Notes: generated by a model not told the origin, from the letters alone. A DNA stretch of 64,000 nucleotides from Brevibacillus_F sp035644815 (GCA_035644815.1 DASQNU010000118.1:1-64000); one strand, 5' to 3'. Positions 42,018-50,760 are shown, counted from the stretch's first letter. Program-made: numbers and translations.

Positions 42018-44054
42018 ATGGACATGAATCAATACTTAGACATGTTTATCGAAGAGTCAAAGGAGCATCTGCAGGCAATTAACTCCAACCTGCTTGTGCT
42101 GGAGTCAGAACCGGATAACATCCAGATTGTAAATGAGATTTTCCGATCCGCCCATACCTTAAAAGGAATGGCAGCAACGATGGGCTTTGAAGATATGGCG
42201 AGCTTGACCCATGAAGCCGAAAACGTACTCGATATGATTCGTAATCATAAACTCAAGATCAATAGCGACATCATGGATGTGATTTTCCAGAGTGTCGATT
42301 TGATTGAAGGAATGGTCTATAACATCATCGAAGGCGGCGATGGATCTGCCGACGTTTCGAAACCTGTCGGCCTGCTGCGTGCGATCGTATCAGGGGATAT
42401 GACCGCTGTGGCAGCCGGACAAGCTTCTGTGGAAGCGGAGGTAACGGTTACAGCCACGGAACATCATCATGATCTGGATGAATTCGCGCTTACCGTGATG
42501 CGACAATCAAAAGAAGCCGGTAACAATCTGTTCTGGGTCAAAGTAATCCTGCAGGAAAGTTGTATGCTCCGTGCAGCAAGGGCATACATGGTGTTTGATC
42601 AGCTGGAAAATAACGGTGAGATCATCAAATCAACACCGTCTGTTGAGGACTTGGAAAACGAACGATTCGATTACGAATTTGAACTGATCTACGTCACCAT
42701 GAAGTCAATGGAAGAGATTAAGAAACTGGTCGAAAATGTTTCAGAAGTGAAGGAAGTGCTGATTGAAACGGTCGACGTATTGAATCATCAAGTCCAAGTG
42801 GAAGAAGCGAAAAAAGAAACAGCTGCGGCACAAGCGGTTGAAAAGAAACCGACTGCCGATACACCTGCAGCTTCCGCGGGTCCGGCGAAAAAAGTTTCGA
42901 CCGGGAAAACCATTCGTGTGGATATTGAGCGTCTAGACATCTTGATGAATCTATTCAGTGAGCTGGTCATCGACCGCGGTCGTCTGGAGCAACTTTCCCG
43001 TGAGATTGGCCGGGGTGAGCTTTCTGAGACAGTTGAGCATATGAGTCGAATCAGCGGTGATTTGCAAAATATCATTCTTACAATGCGCATGGTACCGGTG
43101 GAGCAAGTTTTTAACCGTTTCCCTCGCATGGTTCGTGACTTGGCGAAAGACTTGAACAAGAAAGTGAATTTGGAAATCTTCGGTGCCGAAACCGAGCTGG
43201 ATCGCACGGTCATTGATGAGATTGGCGACCCACTTGTTCACTTGCTGCGCAACTCCATTGACCATGGAATTGAAATGCCTGCGGAACGCAAAAAGAATGG
43301 AAAGCCGGAAGAAGGTACTGTCCAATTAAAAGCGTACCACAGCGGTAACCATGTGTTCATCGAAGTGAAAGACGATGGTGGAGGGATCAGCAAAGAAGGC
43401 GTCCTGAAGAAAGCCATTGAGCGCGGAATTGTAAACCCAGCTACGGCTGAAAATTTGAGCGACAAGCAAATCTTTGAATTGTTGTTCGCTTCAGGCTTCA
43501 GTACAGCAGAAGTCATTACCGATATTTCAGGTCGCGGTGTAGGTCTTGATGTTGTGAAAAGCAAGATCGAATCGCTCGGGGGTAGTGTAAGTGTCGATTC
43601 GGTGCGCGGTGAAGGCACGACCTTCCTCATTCAACTGCCGCTTACCCTCTCCATCATTTCTGCGATGCTGGTGCAAGTGGAAAACGAAAAATATGCGGTT
43701 CCATTGAGCTCCATTATCGAAACAGCCGTGTTCCGCAAAGACGAGATCATGCTGGCACATCGTCAAAAAGTAATCGATTTCCGTGGACGAGTGGTACCGC
43801 TCGTATCACTGAAAGGCATTTTCCAAGTGCCTGATCAAGGAAATGGAAACGATGACGATGAAGTAGCGGTAGTCATTGTGCGCAAAGGGGAAAAAATGGC
43901 CGGTCTGGTTGTCGATTCCTTTATCGGCCAACAAGAGGTTGTTCTGAAATCCCTGGGCAAATATCTCGTCAATGTCTTTGCGATCTCCGGCGCAACGATC
44001 CTAGGAGACGGTCAAGTAGCGCTGATCATCGATTGTAATGCACTGATTAAATAG
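42018..44054 (+). CDS. cheA: Chemotaxis histidine kinase CheA
   Basis: CheA (678 residues) carries P1 with phosphoacceptor His46 (AHTLKGMAATMGFEDM), P2 for CheY binding (about 160-255), an Ala/Pro linker, P3 dimerisation (TIRVDIERLDILMNLFSELV region), P4 kinase (LLRNSIDHGIE, DDGGGI, GRGVGLDVV), and P5, the CheW-like receptor-coupling domain at the end. All domains are intact. It passes phosphate to CheY and CheB. Confidence 0.98.
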   Translation: MDMNQYLDMFIEESKEHLQAINSNLLVLESEPDNIQIVNEIFRSAHTLKGMAATMGFEDMASLTHEAENVLDMIRNHKLKINSDIMDVIFQSVDLIEGMVYNIIEGGDGSADVSKPVGLLRAIVSGDMTAVAAGQASVEAEVTVTATEHHHDLDEFALTVMRQSKEAGNNLFWVKVILQESCMLRAARAYMVFDQLENNGEIIKSTPSVEDLENERFDYEFELIYVTMKSMEEIKKLVENVSEVKEVLIETVDVLNHQVQVEEAKKETAAAQAVEKKPTADTPAASAGPAKKVSTGKTIRVDIERLDILMNLFSELVIDRGRLEQLSREIGRGELSETVEHMSRISGDLQNIILTMRMVPVEQVFNRFPRMVRDLAKDLNKKVNLEIFGAETELDRTVIDEIGDPLVHLLRNSIDHGIEMPAERKKNGKPEEGTVQLKAYHSGNHVFIEVKDDGGGISKEGVLKKAIERGIVNPATAENLSDKQIFELLFASGFSTAEVITDISGRGVGLDVVKSKIESLGGSVSVDSVRGEGTTFLIQLPLTLSIISAMLVQVENEKYAVPLSSIIETAVFRKDEIMLAHRQKVIDFRGRVVPLVSLKGIFQVPDQGNGNDDDEVAVVIVRKGEKMAGLVVDSFIGQQEVVLKSLGKYLVNVFAISGATILGDGQVALIIDCNALIK

Positions 44055-44069
44055 AGGAGGGGCTGCATC

Positions 44070-44549
44070 ATGTTAGAACAAAAAGAGATCATCGGGGAAG
44101 TAAAAGTAATCGTGTTTCGTTTGCAGGATGAAGAATACGGAGTGGAAGTGAACCAAGTCCTCTCCATTGAAAAATTGGACCATATTACACGCGTGCCACG
44201 CACCCCTGCATTCGTTAAGGGTGTAATCAATTTGCGCGGGGTGGTAACACCGATCATCGATCTGCGCAGTCGTTTTGGATTGGACGAGGCATCTTATACC
44301 GAAACCACACGTGTGATTATCGTGGCTGTGAATGAATTGGAAGTCGGTTTGATCGTAGATGCAGCGAATGATGTCATTGATATTCCAGTAAATGCAATTG
44401 AACCAGCGCCAGAAGTTGTCGGCGGCGTAGAAGCGGTATACCTGCGGGGCGTTGCGAAGCTGGAAAAGCGTCTCTTAATTTTGCTGAATCTTGATAAAGT
44501 GTTGAATACCGAAGAAATGAAACAACTTGATACATTAGAGGTTTCCTAA
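44070..44549 (+). CDS. cheW: Chemotaxis adaptor protein CheW
   Basis: CheW (159 residues) couples receptors to CheA. It has two SH3-like halves; VNQVLSIEKLDHITRVPRTP, GVINLRGVVTPIIDLR and the last core with GVAKLEKRLLILLNLDKVL are typical. It lies between cheA and cheC. Confidence 0.98.
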   Translation: MLEQKEIIGEVKVIVFRLQDEEYGVEVNQVLSIEKLDHITRVPRTPAFVKGVINLRGVVTPIIDLRSRFGLDEASYTETTRVIIVAVNELEVGLIVDAANDVIDIPVNAIEPAPEVVGGVEAVYLRGVAKLEKRLLILLNLDKVLNTEEMKQLDTLEVS

Positions 44550-44550
44550 G

Positions 44551-45186
44551 ATGAGTTTGTTTAACAACTTCGGCGAGTTTCAAATTGATGTTCTGCGTGA
44601 AGTGGGCAATATCGGTGCGGGCAATGCGGCAACAGCATTGTCCAAACTGATTCAAAAAGAAGTGGATATGAAAGTTCCGCAGGTGAAAATCCTCGGGTTT
44701 GACGAGATCGCCGATTTTGTAGGCGGAGCAGAGGCACTTGTCGTAACTGTCTTTCTGCGGGTTGAAGGGGATTGTCCCGGCAATATGTTCTTCATTGTCG
44801 ATTATGCTTCTGCCCGTAACTTGCTGCGAAAACTATTTGGTATGCAAGAGACTGTGGAAGCTGATGAGCAGTTGTCTGAGATGGAACTGTCCGCCTTGCA
44901 TGAAATTGGCAATATTTTGGCAGGTTCCTATCTTTCCTCTCTTGCTGATTTTACCAATCTGAATATGCAACCGTCTGTACCTGCATTGGCGATCGACATG
45001 GCAGGAGCCATCCTCAGCTATGGTTTAATTGAACTAGGGAACTCCGGTGATTTTGCACTTACGATTGATACTGCCTTTTTTGAAGGAAATGAAGAAGTGG
45101 AAGGACACTTCTTCTTGCTCCCCGATCCGGATTCATTGGAAAAATTATTTTCTGCATTAGGAGTTCCGCTAGATGGAAATTATTAA
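44551..45186 (+). CDS. cheC: CheY-P phosphatase CheC
   Basis: CheC (211 residues) dephosphorylates CheY-P. Two active-site repeats of the D/SxxxExxN type are seen: DVLREVGN near residue 13 and SALHEIGN near residue 115. CheC works with CheD in the Bacillus adaptation loop. Its end overlaps cheD by 14 bases, fitting the known heterodimer. Confidence 0.96.
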   Translation: MSLFNNFGEFQIDVLREVGNIGAGNAATALSKLIQKEVDMKVPQVKILGFDEIADFVGGAEALVVTVFLRVEGDCPGNMFFIVDYASARNLLRKLFGMQETVEADEQLSEMELSALHEIGNILAGSYLSSLADFTNLNMQPSVPALAIDMAGAILSYGLIELGNSGDFALTIDTAFFEGNEEVEGHFFLLPDPDSLEKLFSALGVPLDGNY

Positions 45187-45658
45187 AATAGGAATGGCTG
45201 ATTTAGGGGTTAGCAAATCTCCGGATCGATTGCGAACCACCGGTTTAGGTTCGTGCGTAGGTGTTGTTTTATATGATGCTACCAAGAAAATTGCCGGTAT
45301 GGCACATGTGATGCTGCCTGATTCGTCTCTGGCGAAAGGGAACGAGTTTAATATCGGGAAGTATGCGGATACAGCCATTCCACAGTTGATCAAGGAAATG
45401 GAACAGGCTGGATCATCCGTAAAAAATCTAATTGCAAAAATGGCTGGCGGTGCACAAATGTTTTCTTTCCTATCTGGAAATGATACGATGAGGATAGGTC
45501 CGAGAAATGTCGAAGCTTGTAAAACGATGCTGAAAGAGGCCGGTATCCGGATTGTTGCCGAAGACACCGGAGGGAATTGCGGACGCACCATTGAAATGGA
45601 TTCGGAAACAGGGATCCTGCAAATTCGTACAGTAAATCAAGGTGTTAAGGACGTATAA
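45173..45658 (+). CDS. cheD: Chemoreceptor glutamine deamidase CheD
   Basis: CheD (161 residues) deamidates receptor glutamines and boosts CheC activity. The catalytic Cys28 (GLGSCVGV) and His45 (GMAHVMLP) are present, and the conserved MAGGAQMF follows. ATG 45173 is within cheC, with no separate promoter. Confidence 0.97.
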   Translation: MEIIKIGMADLGVSKSPDRLRTTGLGSCVGVVLYDATKKIAGMAHVMLPDSSLAKGNEFNIGKYADTAIPQLIKEMEQAGSSVKNLIAKMAGGAQMFSFLSGNDTMRIGPRNVEACKTMLKEAGIRIVAEDTGGNCGRTIEMDSETGILQIRTVNQGVKDV

Positions 45659-45662
45659 AGAG

Positions 45663-46040
45663 ATGGTAGGTACATTTGTAGTCAACATTTCCATAGGAAT
45701 CATCGCTTTTGTAATCACGATGGTAACGGCACTTCCAGGGAACGTGTTTTTGGTTTCCCTGGAGCGTGCCGTCTATGCCTTTATTCTGTTCTTCCTAGTT
45801 GGGTACCCGATTCGCTGGATGACCGGGATGATCTTTTCTTCGCCTGCTGAAAAAGATGAAGCAGGCAAGCAAATTGATTTGGTGACGCCAGACGAAAGTG
45901 CTGAGGATAACTCGAAGCAAGAGGAAGCGGAGTTAAAGGAAGCTTTCACACCATTCACAGCAACTCGCATTGAGCGAAAAGATGAAGAAACAGACCCGAC
46001 AAATATCGCAAACGTGATTAGGCGGTTAACTGACGACTAA
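45663..46040 (+). CDS. Membrane protein of unknown function between cheD and sigD
   Basis: A 125-residue protein with two predicted helices near the N-terminus (GTFVVNISIGIIAFVITMVT, and FLVSLERAVYAFILFFLVGY a little later) and a hydrophilic, acidic C-terminal half. I chose ATG 45663; a GTG at 45642 is an alternative. B. subtilis has no gene here, so this seems to be a lineage-specific addition. Its C-terminal tail with TATRIERKDEE could face the cytoplasm. Function is unknown, but its place suggests a flagellar or chemotaxis role. Confidence 0.7.
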   Translation: MVGTFVVNISIGIIAFVITMVTALPGNVFLVSLERAVYAFILFFLVGYPIRWMTGMIFSSPAEKDEAGKQIDLVTPDESAEDNSKQEEAELKEAFTPFTATRIERKDEETDPTNIANVIRRLTDD

Positions 46041-46057
46041 AGGTTGGTGATTTGCGA

Positions 46058-46846
46058 ATGACTCGACTCAACCATCAAGACAAAGCTAAAGAATTCGACA
46101 AATGGATCCTATGGAAGCAAGAAGGAGATAAAGACGCGGAGCTAGATCTCATTACGCGTTTCTTGCCGCTTGTCACGAAGGTTGCCAACAAATTAGCGAT
46201 TGGTTTACCTAATACGGTTGATAAAGATGATTTGATCAGTTTTGGCCGCTTTGGCTTGTTAGATGCCCTGCAAAAATTTGATTATACACGCGGACTTCAA
46301 TTTGAGACATATGCCATGTGGCGTATTCGCGGAGCCATGATCGACGGCTTGCGTGAAAATGATTGGATCCCACGTACGGTACGCGATAAAGCGAAGAAGA
46401 TCGAAGAGGCATATTTATACCTTGAGCAGAAAAACATGCGCACACCGACCGATTCGGAAGTATGTGAATACTTAGGACTAACAGAAAAAGAATTGCAGCA
46501 GGTTCTTTTTGATACATCCCTTGCCTCCATGGTTTCCATTGATGAATCCGTCGGGGATGAGGACGAGCAGAAAACCGCCCGTCATACGTATTTGGTGGAC
46601 GAGCTTACGCCAAGACCAGATGCAGTCGCCGAATCGAATAATATGAAAGAAGTGCTCTCCAAAACGATCGACAAGCTGCCGGAGAAGGAACGTTTGGTGG
46701 TTTCCTTGTTTTATTTTGAGGAGCTGACCCTATCGGAAATTGCAGAAGTTATGAATCTGTCGCCTTCACGTATTTCGCAATTGCATTCAAAAGCCATTTT
46801 TCGATTGCGTTCTTCTTTAACCAGATGGAAGTCACAACTCATGTAA
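46058..46846 (+). CDS. sigD: RNA polymerase sigma factor SigD (FliA family)
   Basis: SigD (262 residues) directs transcription of late flagellar, chemotaxis and autolysin genes. Regions 2 (YAMWRIRGAMIDGLRENDW), 3 and 4 (LTLSEIAEVMNLSPSRISQL) are intact. ATG 46058 is seven bases behind AGGTTGGTGA; TTG 46052 is too close to it. As in Bacillus it lies far down the fla/che operon, so its expression depends on reading to the end. Confidence 0.97.
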   Translation: MTRLNHQDKAKEFDKWILWKQEGDKDAELDLITRFLPLVTKVANKLAIGLPNTVDKDDLISFGRFGLLDALQKFDYTRGLQFETYAMWRIRGAMIDGLRENDWIPRTVRDKAKKIEEAYLYLEQKNMRTPTDSEVCEYLGLTEKELQQVLFDTSLASMVSIDESVGDEDEQKTARHTYLVDELTPRPDAVAESNNMKEVLSKTIDKLPEKERLVVSLFYFEELTLSEIAEVMNLSPSRISQLHSKAIFRLRSSLTRWKSQLM

Positions 46847-46904
46847 CATGTTTCTTTGTGGATAAGGAGTAGAGAGAAAGCAGCTTGAGAGAGGGGTATG
46901 AAAA

Positions 46905-48308
46905 ATGGAGAACAGCAACTATACGCTGACGGTGACAGTTGCCCAAGATAAAATGGAAGCACAAATTCTCCTTCAGTCTGATAACCGTGACATTAAGATC
47001 TCTGAAGGCGAAATTAAAGATGCCCTGTCTGCGCAAGGCATTCGCTATGGGATTGTAGAAGAGACGATACAGAAACTTTCTGAAAACGCAGGGCAATATG
47101 TAGGAATTCCCCTTACTATAGCCTGTGGCACGCCAGCTGTGCCTGGTACAGATGCTCGTGTCGAATACATATTTGCAAAAGAAGCCAGCGGTGAGATTCG
47201 TCCAAAAGAAATGGAAGATGGCCGAGTTGACTATTACAACGTTTCCAATATCGCGAATGTCACGAGAGGTCAGCTGCTGGCCCAGAAATATCCGCCCGAA
47301 CCTGGGAAACCCGGAATTGCCGTTACCGGCGAACAAGTGGCCCCAAAGCCGGGAAAAGAAGCAACGATTAAAGTAGGAAAAAACGTCGTCTTGAATCAAG
47401 ACCGCACACTTCTCTATGCGGCTATCGACGGTTTAGTATCGTTTACCGACAACGACAAGGTAAACGTTTTTCCCGTTTTTGAGGTAAATGGAGATGTAGA
47501 CTTCGGAGTGGGAAATATTGATTTTGTGGGGACGGTTGTGGTACGTGGCAGCGTTCCAAGCGGTTTTCGGATCAAGGCAGCCGGAGATATCCGCATTCTC
47601 GGCAGTGTGGAAGGCGCTGAGCTGGAAGCAGGCGGTTCTGTTGAGATCAAGAGCGGGATTGTCGCGCAAGACAAAGGGCATGTCATCGCAGGTCTGAATG
47701 TCGTGACATCGTTTATTCAAAATGGCAATGTAACCGCGGGCCGAGATGTAACGGTATCACAGAGTATCATGTTTTCACAGGTGAAAGCCGGGAAAAATGT
47801 GCTATGCAATGGTCCGAAGGGGATCATCATCGGTGGAACGATTCAGGCTGGTGAAAGAATTGTGGCCCGCGTCATTGGAAACTCCAGTGCCACCCCTACT
47901 GTATTGGAAGTAGGCGTAAAGCCTGAGCTGCGTGCAGAAATGACCGAAATCAGTAAAGAGCTGCAAACAACCTATGAAAGCATGCGCAAAACGGATCAGG
48001 GCTTGGCTGTGCTTGATCAGATCCTACAGGCAGCAGGTGAACTGCCGCCGGATAAAAAAGTCATGCAAGTGAAACTGACCAATACGCGTTTGATTCTAGA
48101 AAAAGAAATAAAACGTTTGGAAGCCCGGAGAAAAGAAGTGGAAGCCCAACTCGTCGGGGACTCTCCAGCCTTGGTCGAAGTCAATAGCTTGATGTACCCG
48201 GGAATCAAACTCGTTTTTGGCAAAATGGTTCGTTTTATCAAACAGGAGTTTTCACGGACACGATTTGTTGTGCTTGATGGGGAAATTCGGACTGCCACTC
48301 TGATCTAA
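46905..48308 (+). CDS. FapA family (DUF342) protein
   Basis: A 467-residue FapA/DUF342 protein. The central right-handed beta-helix-like part shows repeated Gly-rich turns such as GNIDFVGTVVVRGSVPSGFR, AAGDIRILGSVEGAELEAGG and AGRDVTVSQSIM, and the C-terminal coiled coil (ISKELQTTYESMRKTDQGL) follows. FapA-type proteins are linked to flagellar assembly and polarity in other bacteria (Vibrio) and often lie in flagellar loci. It starts 58 bases after sigD. Role here is inferred. Confidence 0.88.
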   Translation: MENSNYTLTVTVAQDKMEAQILLQSDNRDIKISEGEIKDALSAQGIRYGIVEETIQKLSENAGQYVGIPLTIACGTPAVPGTDARVEYIFAKEASGEIRPKEMEDGRVDYYNVSNIANVTRGQLLAQKYPPEPGKPGIAVTGEQVAPKPGKEATIKVGKNVVLNQDRTLLYAAIDGLVSFTDNDKVNVFPVFEVNGDVDFGVGNIDFVGTVVVRGSVPSGFRIKAAGDIRILGSVEGAELEAGGSVEIKSGIVAQDKGHVIAGLNVVTSFIQNGNVTAGRDVTVSQSIMFSQVKAGKNVLCNGPKGIIIGGTIQAGERIVARVIGNSSATPTVLEVGVKPELRAEMTEISKELQTTYESMRKTDQGLAVLDQILQAAGELPPDKKVMQVKLTNTRLILEKEIKRLEARRKEVEAQLVGDSPALVEVNSLMYPGIKLVFGKMVRFIKQEFSRTRFVVLDGEIRTATLI

Positions 48309-48359
48309 CCGAGGCTCCATGAAAGAGTAGGTTACTCTTAATGAGGGGAGTGTCTGGCG

Positions 48360-48683
48360 ATGAGTTTGAAAGCAGTAGAATTGCAAATTGCCCTGCCGCG
48401 TACCCAGGAAGCAGGCAAGATCCAAGAACAAATCCAATATCGGCAAACACATGAGCAGCAGGCAGCCATTGATCAAAGAAATGAGCAAGATCAAGCCATG
48501 CGGCAGCGTACGACCAACATAAACGAAACCGATAAAGGACAGATTAGAGATAAGCAAGAGAGACAAAAGAATCGCGAGCAAGACCAAGGAGAGCAAAAGC
48601 AACAACAACGACAAGATGGACACGGACAAGGATATCAAATGCGTGATCCATTTCGTGGTCGGCATGTAGATATATCGCTGTAA
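48360..48683 (+). CDS. Gln/Arg-rich hydrophilic protein, unknown function
   Basis: A 107-residue protein with a short apolar start (MSLKAVELQIALPRTQEAGK) followed by a highly charged, Gln-rich helical middle and a Gly/Arg tail ending RGRHVDISL. No domain is recognised. AGGGGAG lies upstream. Its place between FapA and the SwrB-like gene, in the same tight operon, suggests a motility role. The long Gln-rich part is probably a flexible helix. Confidence 0.7.
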   Translation: MSLKAVELQIALPRTQEAGKIQEQIQYRQTHEQQAAIDQRNEQDQAMRQRTTNINETDKGQIRDKQERQKNREQDQGEQKQQQRQDGHGQGYQMRDPFRGRHVDISL

Positions 48684-48725
48684 GACGAGTGTCTGCAAAC
48701 CGCATAGAAAGAATAGGTGAGACGG

Positions 48726-49241
48726 ATGGAGCAATCTTACTATCTCCTGCTTGGAGCCGGAGCGTTGATTATGATTGCGGCGTTGTTTCTGAAAAAAGGC
48801 AGCAGTCCTGCTTCGTTTGAGGCGGCTTCTGTTGCGAACAGGCAAGCAGAACGGGCCGAGATGGAGAAGGCGTTGCAACGTTTTGTGAAGCAAGTAAAGG
48901 AAGAAAATGATCGGCTGACCGGAGAAGTGAGAAATACACGACAAGAGCTTCATCAACTAATTGCTGCAGTTGAGGCGCGTGTCCAGACAGCAGAAATGAT
49001 GATCACGCAATTGTCTAGCAATATCGTTTCCTCGACAGACTCTGGTGAACATACGGAAAAAAATCCTGTCAACGAGGATACATTAGCATTGCAGGAAAGG
49101 TACAGCCGGGTTTTTGAGTTGAAAAGGGAAGGTTTACATATTGATGAAATCGCCAAACGTTTGGGGGCGGGCCGCGGGGAGATCGAATTGATCTTCTCTT
49201 TAGCCAGCCCAAACGAAAGAGGGTCGGACCATGAAGCGTAG
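48726..49241 (+). CDS. SwrB-like membrane-anchored coiled-coil protein
   Basis: A 171-residue protein with one N-terminal membrane helix (residues 4-20, YYLLLGAGALIMIAALF), a coiled coil (about 38-95) and a C-terminal module ALQERYSRVFELKREGLHID that reads EIAKRLGAGRGEIELIF, like an HTH. This is the layout of SwrB, the B. subtilis factor downstream of sigD that promotes basal-body assembly and swarming. Sequence identity cannot be measured here. ATG 48726 follows AGGTGA. It overlaps the next gene by 11 bases. Confidence 0.75.
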   Translation: MEQSYYLLLGAGALIMIAALFLKKGSSPASFEAASVANRQAERAEMEKALQRFVKQVKEENDRLTGEVRNTRQELHQLIAAVEARVQTAEMMITQLSSNIVSSTDSGEHTEKNPVNEDTLALQERYSRVFELKREGLHIDEIAKRLGAGRGEIELIFSLASPNERGSDHEA

Positions 49242-49806
49242 CTTATTGATGGGGTTTGGGGCAGGCTTGGTGTTCGCAGCTGGTTTTATGATTGTCTTTC
49301 CGCCGCAAGGCAATTCCGCTGTCATGACAAAGGAACAACTGCAAAGTGCGGCACAAGCCTATGACATGATACTGGTTTCCAAACAGGAATATGAAAAATG
49401 GAAAGAGCAAGAAGAGTCTGGAAACGAAGGAAAGACACCTACAACACCTGCAAAGCCAGTTAGTCCCACTTCCCCCAAGCAGGGGACTGGACAAGCACCA
49501 GATGCGCCCAAGACACCAGCTGGGGGGGCTGCGCCGGCCAAACCGACCGCTCCTGTTGATCAAGCTCCAGATGCGCCAAATGCACCTGCGGAAAAGGTCA
49601 GTTTTTCGGTAACGCCTGGCATGACAAGCGCAAATGTGGCTGCTCAGCTTGTAAAAGCGGGAGTATTGCCGCCGAACAATCAATTTATCCGAAAGCTGCG
49701 TGATCAAAACAAGCTGAATCGTATACGAACGGGTACATACAATCTTGAAAAAGGCATGTCCGAAGATGAGTTGATCAAGCTATTAACCACACCACCTCGC
49801 TTATAA
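49231..49806 (+). CDS. Short MltG/YceG-like protein with LysM-like domain only
   Basis: A 191-residue protein with an N-terminal membrane helix (about residues 5-25), a Pro/Ala/Lys-rich linker of some 55 residues, and a C-terminal LysM-like domain (FSVTPGMTSANVAAQLVKAG to the end) as in the N-terminal part of MltG/YceG endolytic transglycosylases. The catalytic YceG domain is absent, so this is either a non-catalytic wall-binding protein or a remnant. It ends the fla/che operon; its stop codon lies in the loop of the terminator. Confidence 0.75.
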   Translation: MKRSLLMGFGAGLVFAAGFMIVFPPQGNSAVMTKEQLQSAAQAYDMILVSKQEYEKWKEQEESGNEGKTPTTPAKPVSPTSPKQGTGQAPDAPKTPAGGAAPAKPTAPVDQAPDAPNAPAEKVSFSVTPGMTSANVAAQLVKAGVLPPNNQFIRKLRDQNKLNRIRTGTYNLEKGMSEDELIKLLTTPPRL

Positions 49807-49820
49807 GAGGTGGTTTTTTT
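49791..49820 (+). terminator. Terminator of the fla/che operon
   Basis: ACCACCTC / GAGGTGGT with an eight-base loop and seven T. The left arm encodes the last sense codons of the MltG-like protein, and the loop holds the stop codon. Confidence 0.85.
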
Positions 49821-49849
49821 CTTTCTCATATTTTTCCGTAAAGGGTTTC

Positions 49850-49878
49850 TTGCATTTGATTTTGCCATGTGATATATT
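49850..49878 (+). promoter_or_regulatory. Sigma-A promoter of rpsB
   Basis: TTGCAT, a 17-base spacer and TATATT, preceded by TGA giving an extended -10. It starts a leader of about 120 bases before rpsB. Confidence 0.7.
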
Positions 49879-49884
49879 TTTCTA

Positions 49885-50000
49885 CGGTGTTGAATTCGCA
49901 CGCCGACCAATCTTGGCAACGGTGCTGCTGAGAGGCAGTTTTGTCAGGAGATGCGGGCGGCGGAGGTTGGCACGACAAAAAACCAATCTAAGGAGGTGTG
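49885..50000 (+). promoter_or_regulatory. Structured rpsB leader
   Basis: The leader can form a long-range stem GCCGACC (49902-49908) / GGTTGGC (49965-49971), a small hairpin CTGC / GCAG (49925-49938), and an alternative stem TTTTGTC (49939-49945) / GACAAAA (49974-49980). The second and third could exclude the first. Autoregulation of rpsB by S2 is known in other bacteria, but I cannot confirm the same motif here. Confidence 0.45.
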
Positions 50001-50005
50001 ATTGT

Positions 50006-50710
50006 ATGGCGGTTATCTCTATGAAACAACTGCTCGAGGCTGGTGTTCACTTCGGTCACCAAACTCGTCGTTGGAACCCGAAAATGTCCCGCTATATTTT
50101 CACCGAACGTAATGGTATTTACATCATTGACCTGCAAAAAACGGTCAAGAAAGTAGAAGAGGCGTACAACTTTGTGCGTGATTTGGCTGCTAGCGGCGGA
50201 AAAATCCTGTTCGTTGGTACCAAAAAACAAGCACAAGAATCCGTGAAAGAAGAAGCGGAACGTACAGGTCACTACTACATCAACCAACGTTGGTTGGGTG
50301 GTACACTGACTAACTTCACTACCATCCAAAAACGTACAGCTCGTCTGGCTGAGCTGAAACGTATGGAAGAAGACGGTACTTTCTCCGTACTGCCAAAGAA
50401 AGAAGTTATCAACCTGCGCAAAGAAATGGAGCGCCTCGAGAAATTCCTCGGCGGTATCTCTAACATGAATAAATTGCCTGACGCAATGTTCGTGATCGAC
50501 CCGCGCAAAGAGCGCATTGCGATTGCAGAAGCTCGCAAACTCGGTATTCCAATCGTTGCGATTGTAGATACTAACTGCGACCCAGATGAAATCGACTACG
50601 TGATCCCTGGTAATGATGACGCCATCCGTGCGGTAAAACTGCTGACTGGTAAAATGGCAGACGCACTGGTTGAAGGTAGCCAAGGAACAGACCAAACAAC
50701 AACTGCTTAA
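50006..50710 (+). CDS. rpsB: 30S ribosomal protein S2
   Basis: Ribosomal protein S2 (234 residues), needed for late assembly of the small subunit. It begins MAVISMKQLLEAGVHFGHQT and has RWNPKMSRYIFTERNGIYII, FVGTKKQAQESV, NQRWLGGTLTNF and IPIVAIVDTNCDP, all typical. The start follows AGGAGGTG. A terminator follows six bases past the stop, so read-through or a further start is needed to express tsf. Confidence 0.99.
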   Translation: MAVISMKQLLEAGVHFGHQTRRWNPKMSRYIFTERNGIYIIDLQKTVKKVEEAYNFVRDLAASGGKILFVGTKKQAQESVKEEAERTGHYYINQRWLGGTLTNFTTIQKRTARLAELKRMEEDGTFSVLPKKEVINLRKEMERLEKFLGGISNMNKLPDAMFVIDPRKERIAIAEARKLGIPIVAIVDTNCDPDEIDYVIPGNDDAIRAVKLLTGKMADALVEGSQGTDQTTTA

Positions 50711-50716
50711 TCTTAC

Positions 50717-50760
50717 GAGGGTGGACTGAGGGTTTCAGAAACCTTCGTCCACTCTTTTTT
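50717..50760 (+). terminator. Intrinsic terminator after rpsB
   Basis: GTGGAC / GTCCAC with an inner AGGGTTT / AAACCTT stem and six T. Partial read-through is likely, because tsf has no obvious promoter of its own. Confidence 0.75.

Noticed and set aside
49988..50695. 235-codon minus-strand frame opposite rpsB
   Set aside because: Shadow of a highly biased ribosomal gene.
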